Assembly (NCBI GenBank): GCA_015680685.1
Contig: MNCI01034636.1
Coordinates: 1,264,563-1,316,155 of the forward strand
Source: Gnetum montanum
Lineage: Eukaryota; Streptophyta; Gnetopsida; Gnetales; Gnetaceae
Length of the DNA: 51,593 nt
Direction: 5' to 3'
A program made the position numbers and the translations under genes. Positions 32,796 through 44,797 of the stretch are shown piece by piece; position 1 is the first letter of the stretch, and every line of letters starts with the position of its first letter. Below the pieces are notes generated by a model. That model made no database searches and was not told the DNA's origin. It saw only the letters and a list, made by a program, of their open reading frames with translations.

Positions 32796-34164
32796 GCCAG
32801 TATTTATTGTTCTTGCAAAGATAACATAAGTGAGAATTTAGTATTTGAGAACTGAAGAGAGATCATAGTTATGCTCTTACTATTGGAAAATAACTATGCA
32901 CTGAAGCTTCCAAATAGGGAAGAGATGGTCGAAGATAATTTCAAATGTAAAGAAATAAAGTAGACAATGTATGCTAATCACCAAAAATAAATCCATTGAT
33001 TTTTAGTTGAAAGTTAAAAATTTTAGATGTTCATTTCCAAGCATGCTATGTAATAGGACATGGAAAAGAATCATGAGAAAATGTGTTTTTACTTCTATAA
33101 ATAGGACATTGAGTAGAAAAATTTCTCATATGTTTAAGACAAGTTATGATAGGAAGACCTTGATGAATAAGGCATCATAAAAAATACAAATTTTAGAAAA
33201 CATAGAAGCTCTTCAAATATATTTCATTTTTTTCATCCAAAAATGCAATGATAATTTTATTTTCTAGGCCTTATTGAATTTTTTATGAATAAAATAATTC
33301 TTTGTAATAATTTCATAAGTAGTTTTTGAATTAAAATGAAAGACATATGTGCCATCCTTCCAAACAATTTTTGGAAAAGCCTGATGAAAATTTTTTAAAC
33401 TTTAAATAAATTGTCAAGATTAGAAATTAAGTTTTCAAAATTCTTTTTCCTCTTTCTTTGTAAAACATAGAGGATAGAAGCTTCATTCCAAGTAATCCAT
33501 ATATCATCCATACATATATAAAAAACTGTAGTAATACCCAATCTGCTCCAAGTGGTACACATATAAATGCATTAGTAGTCTAAGATCATTCATTAAAAGG
33601 AAGTAACCATGGGCTAATTTACTTAAGCATATCTTTTGAAACTATAATATTAATGTAATTTAAATATTTATTAAGCTTATACTATGTCTTCCAAATTTGT
33701 TTAAGAATTGGAGAATCAAAAATAGAAATGACCTAAGGAAAAAGAAAATAATGAAGAAAGTTATTAGAAGACTAATGGTTATCAATTTTAGGTTTTCCTT
33801 ATATAAGTTTTTTTATTGAAAGAAGCATCCAAACATCATCTTCATTAATACACTTTGCAATTTATTTTATTGTAATAGAAATACCTTCATTATAATAATT
33901 AATGAGGCCAAGTCCTTCATCTTTCTTCCTACTAGTGAAAATATCCCAAGCAACTCTTGAAAAACATTTCTTATATTGCTAAGAGACCAAAGAAACTGAT
34001 CTATAATACAATCAATTCTCTCATAAGATGTCTTAGAAGGAGTCCAGCAACTGGAGCAATAAACATGAGTTGATTAAAGCATTTTCTTAATAACTAAAAC
34101 TTTGTCAACAAGGGTGAGCCTTTTTTCTTTTCATTAAGCTTCTTTATAATTTTATCAATCACAT
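32796..34164 (-). pseudogene. LINE remnant, middle part (between B and D)
   Basis: On the minus strand: IDKIIKKLNEKKRLTLVDKV and the following FLWSL (about 34155-33965), matching the thumb region of plant L1 reverse transcriptases. Next come VAWDIFTSRKKDEGLGLIN (about 33955-33900) and, near 33120-33060, a Cys/His segment (CPIYRSKNTFSHDSFPCP) like the zinc-binding RT tail of L1 elements. Frameshifts and stops are frequent. It continues from the 42231-43698 segment when D is removed. Confidence 0.7.
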
Positions 34165-35026
34165 TGATAATGTCAATTTTTCTTTGGCTACAATATATGA
34201 TATCATAGCACAAGCTATGTCATCGTATACATAATATCGATGGATGAGTGCCAACTTATAAATATAGCACTTATGCACACATATTTGAAATAAGTTCCAT
34301 TCCATCCTTAGGTAGATTCTTATAGTTTCATTTCATAGTTTTACCAATAGAAAGTGAATGTCCATAGTGTGGTGTTAAGTAGTTGTATAAAATATTTATT
34401 TGATTGAAGTGTACTTGGGCATAGTTTATGTCCAAAAATAAATATTAAGATTAATTTTCATCATTACAACATCTACTTAGTTTTACTATTTTACTTAACA
34501 TAGTTTTTACTATTTTCTTAGTTTAATCATGTACATTTCCAAGTACTTTACTTTCTTGTTCATTAGTAAAGTGGAAAGAGTATGACTAGTTTCGAGCATT
34601 TAAGTGTAATTGTTTGATAATCTCAGTAGTGTTATTGCTTGGTTCACCTAGTAGCATAATTCTTGGTAACCTAGTAATGGTTACATGAGTCCAAGATGTG
34701 TATAGTAAGCCAAGACCAGATGCTCATCATTCTAGGCTAGAGTAAATTTACATTACCATCATTACTTAGACTTAGGATTAAATTTCATTCCCAATTATGT
34801 TTATTGCTAGGAGTAAAATGATCCTAACATCAATTATCATATGCCTCACTTTGGACTAAACTATACATGACAAAGCTACCACTAGTCCAAGCAGGAAGAA
34901 TGTGTCCTACAAACAATGCTTAACAATCTAGATGCCACAACAAGTGCCATCCATGAAATTCAACCAAATTATGTGTGACTACTTGTGATTCGTATGGTTG
35001 GATGTAGGGGTACCTATCACTCATCA
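34165..35026 (+). repeat. 5' LTR of element D
   Basis: 862 bp, TGATAATG..CTCATCA. TATAAATA at 34257-34264, with a single GATATC upstream (near 34199). It ends in GGGGTACC..CACTCATCA next to the primer site. Confidence 0.85.
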
Positions 35027-35048
35027 TTGGTGTCATTGCTAGGAATCG
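35027..35048 (+). promoter_or_regulatory. Primer-binding site of element D (tRNA-Asp type)
   Basis: TTGGTGTCATTGCTAGGAAT directly after the LTR. Differences from the tRNA-Asp complement are almost all transitions. Confidence 0.7.
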
Positions 35049-35158
35049 TGCTAGTTATCTAGATTAGTTATATTGTTCAAGGTCATTGTAAAGGTCTTAA
35101 CAATTTATCTCTTAGAAACTATTAATATTTTAGGTCATACACATTATTAAACAAAACC

Positions 35159-36690
35159 ATGTCTTCTTCACATAGGACGAATAGTGCATCATATGATGAA
35201 AACACTAGTAGGAGAAATGATAGGATATATACTAAGGAAAACTAGAGTAAACAACAACAAGTAGGAGTTTCCTATGCTCATTTAGACCCTTACTACACTC
35301 AAAGACTATGTTCAACTAATGCAAATAATCCTAAAGGAGATGGAGTAAGTCCTAGAACAAGGAGGGCCTCAAGGCCTAGAACGCCCTCCAACCCTAGAAG
35401 AGATAAATTAAGGGCCCATAGGAAGAGATATAGTTGCAATGGTGATTATCCCAATTCCCCATCTTCCTCTTTCTCTTCCACATCTAGTTCTAATGAAGAT
35501 GAACGTAGGTATATAAATAGGTATCAAGATGAATATAGAAGTAGAAATAGACAAGATCATTAGTGTGAGAATGAATGAAATCATCATAATTAGATAGCTA
35601 GAAATAGAAATTATCACCATGATATGTCTAATGATGACAGACCCTTATTGGCTGTTAGGATAATCATGTAAATAATGGAGGTAGTTAGGATACCTCATGG
35701 GCATTAAAGGGAAATTCACATCCAAAGGCTTGATATGAATGACATTCCTAAATTTGTGGTACATTATAACTTTGATCCACAACATTACTTAAAATCCTTC
35801 CATGATGCCTACATCTTACAAAACATTGAGAGTGAGTGTAAAAATATTAAGCTCTTTCCTAGGACACTAATAGAAAAAGCTGAAAGTTGGTATAGATCGT
35901 TGGAACCAAATTCAATCCAATGGTGGTCCACAATGCTGGAATTTTTCAACAAAAAATTCCAAGCTTATGTGAGAGTGTCCAACTTGAGAAAACAAATGCA
36001 AGGATGGAAGAAAAAACAACATCAATCCTTGGACATGGCCTTGGATAGATATTATTCTCTAGTACATAGATGTTTAGGTCATGATTTCTCTCAAAAAGAT
36101 AAACTTTTCCATATCATAGATGGGCTTCATAGCCAAATAAGAGATATACTTGGTGATTTATGCCTAAGGTCAGTTATCCAAATTGAAAGCCCATCAGATA
36201 CAAAGGCTAGTTAAGCATGTGACAAAAAGAAGAAAGAGAGCGATGTAAGCAAGAGAATGTAGAGGAATATAACTGGGATCCAACTCTTCAAAAGAAGAGG
36301 ATCCATATCTATGATGAGGAAAAAGAGGCAAATCTTGATGAAGTCAGTTTACAACAATCCTAGCTAATAAAAAAGTCTATCATTGAACTTGATGCAAGGA
36401 TAGATAAGATATGAAAGGTGATAAATGACAAAGTTATGACCTACATGAAAATCATAGAGGAGATCGGAATGTAAAAAGGATCAAGTGATCAAACCAAGAA
36501 GAGGAAAAGGAACAAAGAAATAGGTAGGAACACTTATTGGCAAAAGGGAAAATAGTTGTAGTAGAAGAGGACATAGACTTACCACAGAAGAGGATGATGG
36601 ATGTGACATTTACTAATATGACCATCCAAAGGGCTGTTACCCAGTTATGTTACATCTACAAGAGTTTGGGGCTTTTGCTTTAAATCCCAA
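35159..36690 (+). pseudogene. gag of element D
   Basis: ATG at 35159 (MSSSHRTNSASYDENTSRRN), in frame with the long open block 35735-36214. The N-terminal region is basic and Ser-rich (RTRRASRPRTPSNPRRDK near 35360-35405; SSFSSTSSSNEDERR). The capsid core has FHDAYILQNIESECKNIKLF, WYRSLEPNSIQWWSTMLEFF and LDMALDRYYSLVHRCLGHDF. After breaks, the compact Cys-His motif CDIY.YDHPKGCYP lies at 36602-36640, then ALNPKFIQKK. About five in-frame stops are present before 35735. Without pol in the element, mobilisation would need a helper. Confidence 0.75.
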
Positions 36691-36699
36691 GTTCATACA

Positions 36700-39600
36700 A
36701 AAGAAAATGCCTAGGAAATTACCTTACTCATAAGGTAATTATAGATAGTCCTACAACTAACCATACTATTCTAGTGGGACTTCTTATCAATCTCAAAACT
36801 ACTATCACTCATACCAGAAAAACCCAAAGTTGTGTGGGATGCTATCAACAAACCAACAATACCCTTATTGCTAGTCAAACTCATATGACTACTATGTGAA
36901 ACAACCTATTATCACTCTTCCAAATATCATCAACTTGTAGCATCTTCTATGGGATCACCATCTAAAACCTCTTATCCTCCATGACATCCTTAATATTCTC
37001 ATACTTTCTCCATCATATGTCACCACCAACAACATAGGAAGGATTGACATCACAACATCAATGGAACACTGCCACTTGTGCTACGAATATACATGTAAAT
37101 TATAATGCTAGTAGATCTCAACCATAATCTTGAAAATGTCCTTTGTTTAGGATAGTTTCCACACATGAGCACAAAAGTTGTAGACCTACTAGCTCATCAA
37201 AACTAGCACAAGGCCAGCTAGGTGCAACACCCTTCCTCACCAAAATAATGTCTACCAATCCTATGCAAGGGCCAAAATCCATTACCACTCCAAATAAAAA
37301 TATAACAAATGAACCTATCATTGTGGAGAGATAGGAAATTCCATGAATTAGTATTGAAAATTAAGGGTGTAGTTGTGGACCAATCTTCTAGAATGTTAAC
37401 ATAGTCATTACACCAGTCCACAACATATGTGAAAAACAAGTGTGTGCATAAGAGAGGGTAGGGACCACTAAACCAAAATACATCCAATGGCCAAAAATTG
37501 AGAACTTTCAATTGTCCAAAACATGCATGGAAAAATTTAAACCACTTATTAATTCCCATTCTAAGAAAATGACCACAACTAAGAACATACAAATGAAAAT
37601 ACTAAACCACAATCATACACCAACAGAAAGAGGAACTAAAGAATTAGATGATAAAAAATTCAATTACCATCACAATTATATCGAATGATAATAGAGAAAC
37701 TAAATCACTAAGGATGGTAAGTAAGAAACCTCAAGTGTATGATCCAGGGGAACAAAGATGCATTTTCCAAACACTTGCCCATGAGTTTAGTCATGGGAAA
37801 GATGTCTTATCTTTATTCAAAAAAATTAATAAGTGTTTTTCAATTTTTTGTCTTACAATTCTTTTAAATTTCTAATTTCTTGATAGACTTTTTCATGTTT
37901 CTTAATACATTTTTCCATTCTTTTATACTTTTCAATTTCTTAATCCTTTAACATTTTTCAATTATTTAATGTTTTTTCATTCTTTAACATTTTTCATTCT
38001 TTATATCCTTTTTCAATTCTTACTATTTTTTTCATACTTTGTTTTCATGTCATTTGTAAATAATTTTGATTGTTAATAAAGCACATTAAGATGTAGCCAA
38101 GAAGATGAATATTTCCCTATGTTATCAAGTCATAAGGGATTGATTATTTGAACAATGAGACCATAACATTCATCCATTCATTCCATTAATAATAGGTTCT
38201 TACCATGGTCATAATGATATTCTTTCCATCATAAAACTAAGAATAAACTCATGATCATTATGCTTGGATAGAAAAGTGAAGAACCAAGTGGGAATGTAAA
38301 GGGTGTGACATCAAGGGGATTTGTGGACTCTCTTGGATTACTTCTGTTAGTTTTATCCTGTTGCTTAGATTGTATTATATCCTTGTAAATCTAATGAAAA
38401 ATGGAAGTAAGGTACAATAAGTGTTGTCTTACCATGTCAGTAGAAAGACATGTTACCCATGCCTGAAGATAGCCCTCTAGTAAGGTTGACACAATTAAAA
38501 ATAAAGTAAATGCACAAGAATAGGTTTCTGGGGGTCCCACTGGATGGACATGTTACCCATGCCTAAAGGTAGATGGCTTCTCAAGAATCTTAAAAAATCA
38601 TAAAAAGTGCAATGAATAAACTCCTCCCTTGGGCAACATGCCAACTGATGATACTTCTTACAATAATGATTGTCTTTCATTTGTAACCACAAGAGATGAA
38701 ATAATGTGATTTCATTGAAATGTGGTCTAGTTTTGTTTTGAGTCTTGGATGAAAGGGCTAATGATTACTTTAACAACTAATAAAACAAATGAATTCATCA
38801 TGCCTATGGTAAGACACCTCATGTCTTGATTTTTACAATTCCTTCTAAGACCATCTCATCTCATTATATGAATAATTATAACTTATGGTTTTGTGTAACA
38901 TAGTGTAATTTTCCCAACCTAGTGATACAAACATGTGTGTTTTGCTATATAGGAATGTCTTACATTCAACTCCTTGAGTGCCTAAGGACACTTTAGGTGT
39001 GGTTATACAAGGGCACTAAGGGTTGTAGCCTTCTTAGAGGATGATCCACTTGTATAAGTCTTTTATTTCATACTTGCTAAGTAATTCCACATCATCTTGT
39101 GTCTTCCAAGGTTATCCAAAATCTAATAAATACTTCCCATAATCTCTAATACTCTATCCATACATCATAAATTCATTACCCATCTCTTATCCATACAATA
39201 AACTTTTGCTACTTGAGATTCCTTCTTCAAGAACTTTGAACATCAAATTTTCAAAAAATATGCATCATTAATGGCCATGACCCTCTAGATAAGCTTTACA
39301 TCTTCCAAATATTCCATTTGACTCATTTTTTCCAAGAAAAAAATCAATGAAAAATTTGAAATTTTCTAATGATGACATCACAACTACGATGTTGTACCCA
39401 TGACATATGATCTATGATGTCATGCATATAAAAATAGTATATATACGTGCAAGAGTTAGTGAAATTTTTCACTTCCTTATTTTGCAACAAAAGAGTTTTT
39501 GCAATTTTTCCATGACCCTCTTACATACTAGCTTTCAAAGACCATCACTTCACCCTCATAACTCCAATTTCCAAAATTTTTAAATCTTGCTAATCTTGGA

Positions 39601-39990
39601 GAGCTCAACTTAATTGTGGGGGTTGCATTGCAAGATCTAGGCAAATGAAAATTTGAGCAAAAAATTCTTAACACCAGAAGATACTATAAAGGGTAAGTAC
39701 AAATAAATAATAAGAATCTTAACATTAATCAATCAAACCAAGGCTAGAAATATATAAATCATACTCCTAATAGATCATACCAAGTATTTTAGACCATAAT
39801 AAGCAAGAAAATGATAAGAAGGTCATAAGTAACTAAATAATATAACACCTAAGGGTTTTCTTTTTTGCAAATTTTTCTAACTCTACAATCATAAGATGAT
39901 AAGAATTTGATTTAACCAAAAGTACGAGAAGGATTATGAATAATTAAGCACCAAGGAAAACATTTGATAATCCTAAACTCTTAATTGATT
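36700..39990 (+). other. Non-coding 3' region of element D in place of pol
   Basis: A decayed Tyr/Gln/Ser-rich end of gag runs to about 37100. It is followed by sequence with no pol motifs, a T-rich tract (37840-38045, repeated TTTTTCATTCTTTAACAT), the shared block GTGACATCAAGGGGATTTG (about 38310) and the shared block GGATGATCCACTT (about 39038). Confidence 0.5.
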
Positions 39991-39994
39991 GTAG

Positions 39995-40093
39995 ATGGTC
40001 TCAAAGAGGATACCAGAAGAAGGACCTTCACAACATAGAAGCTATAAAGATGCAACTCAAGGCATCCCCATTATGACCCACACTAACCGATAG
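39995..40093 (+). pseudogene. Short 3' ORF start after a splice-acceptor-like site in element D
   Basis: Acceptor-like TTGATTGTAG followed at once by ATG. The frame begins MVSKRIPEEGPSQ and stops after 32 residues. It matches the frame at complement 11095-11196 in element A, which suggests a formerly expressed downstream ORF. Confidence 0.4.
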
Positions 40094-40481
40094 TAATGAA
40101 TGGAACTTAGGAAAAATGTACCAATTTTGGTAAAATAAAGAGGCCAATGCAATAGTTAAAATTGAAGAAGTCTCTATTCCATACTTAGTAGAGATGACAT
40201 ATGAAAAAATAAGACAATAATAGAAGAGAAGAAACTTTCTAGAAGCCTACCAACAAAGGGATGAAGCTGATGGAAGAGCCACCACTACCTAAAATATGAA
40301 CTACATCAAGTCACTCCAAATTCTATTTTTGTTTTTTCATAACTTGTGGTAATTTCTGTAAAATAGCACTATAGCATGTAATGTCATGTATATAGTTAAG
40401 TTAGTAATGAAAATCTACCTCTAGATTTTGTAAGGGGTTCTATCCTCATTTTGTTTTAACTCGAGGATGAGTTTCTAATCA

Positions 40482-40493
40482 GTTGTGAGGATA
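40482..40493 (+). promoter_or_regulatory. Polypurine tract of element D
   Basis: GTTGTGAGGATA directly before the LTR start TGATAAAG. It is preceded by TTTAACTCGAGGATGAGTT, a block shared with A. Confidence 0.65.
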
Positions 40494-42230
40494 TGATAAA
40501 GTCAATTTTTCTTTGGCTATAATATTGTATATCCAATATCGTAGCTACATCATTGTATATGCGATATCACAAGTTACAGGCTAGCCTATAAATACAACAC
40601 TTAAGCACATAGATCCGCAATAAGTTTTATTCAATCCTTAGGTATATTCTTATAGTTTTGTTTTGTAGTTTTAGTAATAGAGAGTGAATGCTCATAGTGT
40701 GGTGTTGAGTAGTTGCATAGAATCTTTATTCAAGCGAAGTGTACTTGGGCATAGTTCATGTTAAAAAAAAAAAGATCAAGATTTCTTTTTGTCATTCTGA
40801 CATCCACTTGGTTTTATCAATGGGTCTCCATTAATGTGGCCTCATTGACAAGCCCCCTTCAATAGGGCCCTATTTACGTGGTGTTGCCATGTAGATGTAG
40901 TTTTTGCTACGTCTATGGGACCTCGTTAATGCAACCCTGTAGAAAAAACTATAAATACAAGATCCTAGCCATGTTTAAGGAGGATAGAATTCATAGTAGT
41001 AGCAAAGCTCTTGTAGTTTGCCCATTTGAAAGTTAGAATATTTCTCTAAGTGCCCATAGCAGGAGTCAGAAAGTGTACGAATCTTTATTCAAGCACTGTT
41101 GTACTTGAACCACACCAATATGTATGGTAATAAACATGAGCCTTTTGATCAAACCTTGTAGTACTTAAAATAGATTAATTATTTGTTTATGCATTTATGG
41201 TTTCCATTATTAATTTTATTAATTAAGCTAAATTAGACTTTGGACAATTAGTTAATTAATTAAGTTAAATAGATAAAGCACATAAGTATGACCATTTTGA
41301 GCATAAACACGTATTCTCTTGGTAATCCCAACAGCATTGTTTCTTGATGTACCTAGTAGTGTAGTGCTTGGTAACCTAGTAGTGGATACGTGGGCTTAGG
41401 ATCTATATGGAAAGTGGTTAAATTAGATTAGTTGTTAAATATTCCATCTCTCTACTCTAAGCACCAAAGAACATAAATCATAAAACAATAAAAATCATAT
41501 GCCTCAATTACACTTAACCATATCCTTGTACATCACAAGTGTAATTGGAATGACAAAAAATGACCTTAGGGCAAGGTTCACTTCGTAGAAGACTAGTGTA
41601 CCAGAAACTATAGAGTCCATAAAATTCAACCAAATCATGCATGAATGCTTCATGATTCATATGGTTGGGAGTAGGGGTACCTTGCCACTCATCACTTAGC
41701 ATAGTTTCTAATATTTTCTTATTTTAATCATTTACATTTCCAAGTACTTTACTTTCTTGTTCATTAGTAAAGAAGAATGAGTATGACTGGTTTCAAGTGT
41801 TTAAGTGAAATTGTTTGATAATCCTACTAGTGTTATTACTTGGTTTTCCCAATAGCATAACGCTTGGTAACCCAGTAATGGTTACATGAGTCTAGAACAT
41901 GTATGGTGAGCCAAGATTGGATGCTCATCACTCTAGGCTAGAGTAGATTTACATTATTGTCATTACTTAGACTTTGAATTAAATTTCATTCCCAAGTATG
42001 TTTATCACTAGGAGTAAAATGAGCCTAACAATATCAATTATCATATGTCTTAGTTTGGACTAAACCATACATGACAAAGCTACCAGTAGTCCAAGTGGGA
42101 AGACAATGTCCTATGATCAATGCTTAACAATCTAGATGCCACAACTAGTCCCATAAATAGAATTTGATTGGATCGTGTATGAACACTTGTGATTCATATG
42201 GATGGGAATAGGGGTACTTATTGCTCATCA
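40494..42230 (+). repeat. 3' LTR of element D, interrupted by solo LTR E
   Basis: Two parts, 40494-40820 and 41695-42230, align in order with the 5' LTR (34165-35026). TATAAATA at 40587-40594. The join falls in the region CTTGGTTTTATC../..CTTAGCATAG, corresponding to CTTAGTTTTACT..CTTAACATAG in the 5' LTR. Confidence 0.8.
40821..41694 (+). mobile_element. Solo LTR E nested in the 3' LTR of D
   Basis: About 874 bp, with TATAAATA at 40950-40957 and the family body (CCCATAGCAGGAGTC.., ATTCTCTTGGTAATCCCAAC, GGGTACCTTGCCACTCATCA). The U3 upstream of the TATA box lacks the GATATC array and carries unrelated sequence (GGGTCTCCATTAATGTGGCC, repeated in part near 40915). Target duplications were not recognised: the flanks are ATCAA and CTTAG. 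Confidence 0.7.
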
Positions 42231-43698
42231 CACAAAATTTCAAAAAATAGTAAGATTAGGCTCAAAATAAAAATATATTCCTAAAATTGTGAAGATAGAA
42301 TCTTTTTTCTAGATTTTTCAAGGCTTTAGAATAACCCACTCATTAATATTTCCATTATAATAAATAATAGATTTTCATCAATTGATTTTATAGTTAGATA
42401 GCATGTAGTAATTCTTCACTCTAGCTAAAAGAGTATTGATATGTTATAGTGAATTGTTAATAATAAAAAAAGAATCATATAAAAAGTTCATGTTAAGAAA
42501 TTACATAACTTGATCATCAACTGAAATTCTTTTATTGAAATTTCTTTGTAGATCATAATGAAAATTATGTGAAAGTAAATCTATAGTAATGATAAAAAGA
42601 TAGGGAGCTAGAGAAAAACCTTGATGAATTAACCATTAAAGAGAATAGAAGGAACTTAATCCAAAATTAGTAACAACTTAAGTAGTAGCATTAGTATGCA
42701 TGGTATAAACAAGTGAAATAAAGTAATCATCAAATTTTAGTTTATAGAGATATGAAATAATAAAGTTCATTTAATTCTATGATAAGCTTTAGCATAATCT
42801 AACATAACAAAAGTAATTTCTTGGTTGGTATTAGAAGCCCACAACATTCCCTCCCAAGCTTTAATGACATTATTTAAAATATGTCTACCTTTAACAAAAC
42901 CAATGTGCTCAGGTTTCATGATATCTTCAATAACCTTATGAATTTGACAATCCATGCATTTAGCTAAAATTTTGTAAGTTTTTAAAGAGAAATAGGCCTC
43001 CAATTATCAATATATTAAAGATATCCATTCTTAGAAAGAAGAAAAATCATACCTTTATTAATATTTTTACCAAGAGAGAATTTATTAATGGCTTTTTGAA
43101 AAACATGAAAGAGATCATCTTTAATGATGTTCCAATGCTTTTTAAAATATTCAATAGGAAAGCCATTAAAAACTTGAGTTTTTTCATCATCTAGTAAACT
43201 AAAGGCCTCTGCTATGATTCCTTCTATTGTAATTTTAGTTTAAAATATACTTTGATGTGCTTCTATTATAAGATGAGGAATATGCATACTAGAGGCTTAG
43301 AAGGATTTCTTACTAAAATATTTAGAAGAAACATGATTTTATAGAAAAATGTTAATAGTCTTAGGATCTTTAATGATTGAATCATTTATATAAAGTAATT
43401 CTAGTTTAAGTACTTGATCTTTTCCTTTTACAAATCTAAAAAATCTCTTGTAAGATTCATCCTCAATTTTTAGCCAATTCATGTAGTTATTACTGAGAGA
43501 ACTTTTAGCTTCAAAACTATCCTAACATTGGTTAGCATAATGAGATTTAGCTAAGCCTTTTTAAGTTTCAAAATTTAAAGGAATTTTGGTATAAAAAAAT
43601 TTTCATTTGATTTATAAATTCTGTAAGATATTTTTTGACTTTGAAACACCACTAAGAAAATGCAAGTTATAACCTTCTAGCCTTGTATCCCTCACCCC
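42231..43698 (-). pseudogene. LINE reverse transcriptase remnant (right of D)
   Basis: On the minus strand: FNGFPIEYFKKHWNIIKDDL (about 43165-43105) and IDNWRPISL (about 43005-42980). Then KILAKCMDCQIHKVIEDIMK, HIGFVKGRHILNNVIKAWEG and TFVMLDYAKAYHRIK (42970-42770), the RT core blocks up to the first catalytic Asp region of plant L1-type LINEs (GFVKGR, LDYAKAY). It continues upstream with ESYKRFFRFVKGKDQVLKLE (about 43470-43410). The LINE runs on at 34164 across element D. Many stops; inactive. Confidence 0.8.
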
Positions 43699-44661
43699 TG
43701 TTGAGAGCAATTACTCTAGCAGTTTATTCTAATTATTTGAGCAGTTACTCTAGCGGTTTATTCTAATTATTAGAGTAGTTACTCTAGCAATTTATTCTAA
43801 TTATTAGAATGGTTACTCTAGTAGTTGCTTTAGCAGTTATTCTAATTATTAGAGCAATTACTCTAATTATTACAGTAGTTGCTCCCAAGCCTATAAATAC
43901 AATGCCCATGCGCACAATTGAAGGGAAGTTTTTTAGCAGTTAAGTAGCAAAACTCTTGTAGTCTATTTAAAAGTTGGAGTATTTTCCAAGTGCCCGTAGA
44001 AGAAGGTCTAAGTATGGATGGATCTTTATTCAAGAATTGGGTACCTGAGCATACCTTGTGTATAGCAATAAAGACGAGCTCTTTGATTCATCCTTGCAGC
44101 ACTTGAGAATTGTTTTCTTACGCATTTCTTTTATTTTATTTTCTTATGCATTTATTTTATTTTATTTTATTTTATGCACTTTACATTTATGTTATTAGCA
44201 TAGCAATTCATTTTGATCAATTAAGCAAATCATTAAATTACACAAGCACGACCACTTCGAGCATGCGTATAATGCTTGGTAACCCAGTAACGATTAGCGT
44301 TTGGTAATCCCAACAGTGTTGCACTTGTTCAGGATGTGTATGGCAAGTGGGAATGGATGTTGGTGTTAGGATTAGTTAGAACTTAGTTAATGAGTAGTTA
44401 AGTTAAATTATTCACTTAGTTACCTCTCTCCTTCCCTACTAACACAGAACATAAAAACATAAAAGCTATAAAAATCATATGCCTCAAGCTTACTTAACCA
44501 TACAATTTTGACATACAAGTAAGCTTGGGAAGACAAAGATCAACCAACTTGTCCTTGTTCCACAAGGGCACATAAGCACTTAGTCCTTGTAATTCGACCA
44601 GATCATGTGTGAAATGCTCGTATTCGTATGGTTGAGCATAAGGGTATCTTGCCGCTCATCA
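43699..44661 (+). repeat. 5' LTR of element C
   Basis: 963 bp, TGTTGAGAGC..GCTCATCA. TATAAATA at 43892-43899. Downstream of the TATA box it matches the B-type LTR. Upstream it holds the 34-bp repeats instead of GATATC sites. Confidence 0.8.
43703..43880 (+). repeat. 34-bp tandem repeats in the U3 of element C
   Basis: Three near-perfect copies, then degenerate ones, of a 34-bp unit containing GTTACTCTAGCAGTTTATTC and TAATTATTAGA. Within it are inverted repeats such as AGAGTAgtTACTCT and TCTAATtATTAGA. They lie directly upstream of the TATA box. Confidence 0.8.
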
Positions 44662-44681
44662 TTGGCACTGTTGCCAAGGAC
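44662..44681 (+). promoter_or_regulatory. Primer-binding site of element C (tRNA-Asp type)
   Basis: TTGGCACTGTTGCCAAGGAC directly after the LTR, close to the tRNA-Asp complement (TGGCGCCGTTGCCGGGGA), with transitions only in the first 18 bases. Confidence 0.75.
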
Positions 44682-44797
44682 TTAATTGTTTGTGCGCTAA
44701 CTAGAACATAGGAAATCATTCACATCGTTGGAACAAACCCTTAGGGTTGATTTAGAAAATAATAAACAAGAATACATTACACACTAAACAGACAAGT

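Larger units (their letters stand above)
34165..42230 (+). mobile_element. Element D: gag-only Athila-like LTR retrotransposon, inserted in a LINE
   Basis: LTRs at 34165-35026 and 40494-42230, the latter interrupted by solo LTR E. Flanking five bases are CACAT (left) and CACAA (right), a nearly perfect target duplication. Internal order: tRNA-Asp primer site, gag, T-rich tract, non-coding 3' region, short 3' ORF start and polypurine tract. No pol was found. It is colinear with element A in the opposite orientation. Confidence 0.85.

Noticed and set aside
37218-37592. Minus-strand open frame of 124 codons in element D
   Set aside because: No recognisable motif, in the decayed region between gag and the 3' region; not conserved in A.
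43703-43880. CRISPR-like array (regular 34-bp repeats)
   Set aside because: The repeats are contiguous without unique spacers and lie in a plant LTR upstream of a TATA box.
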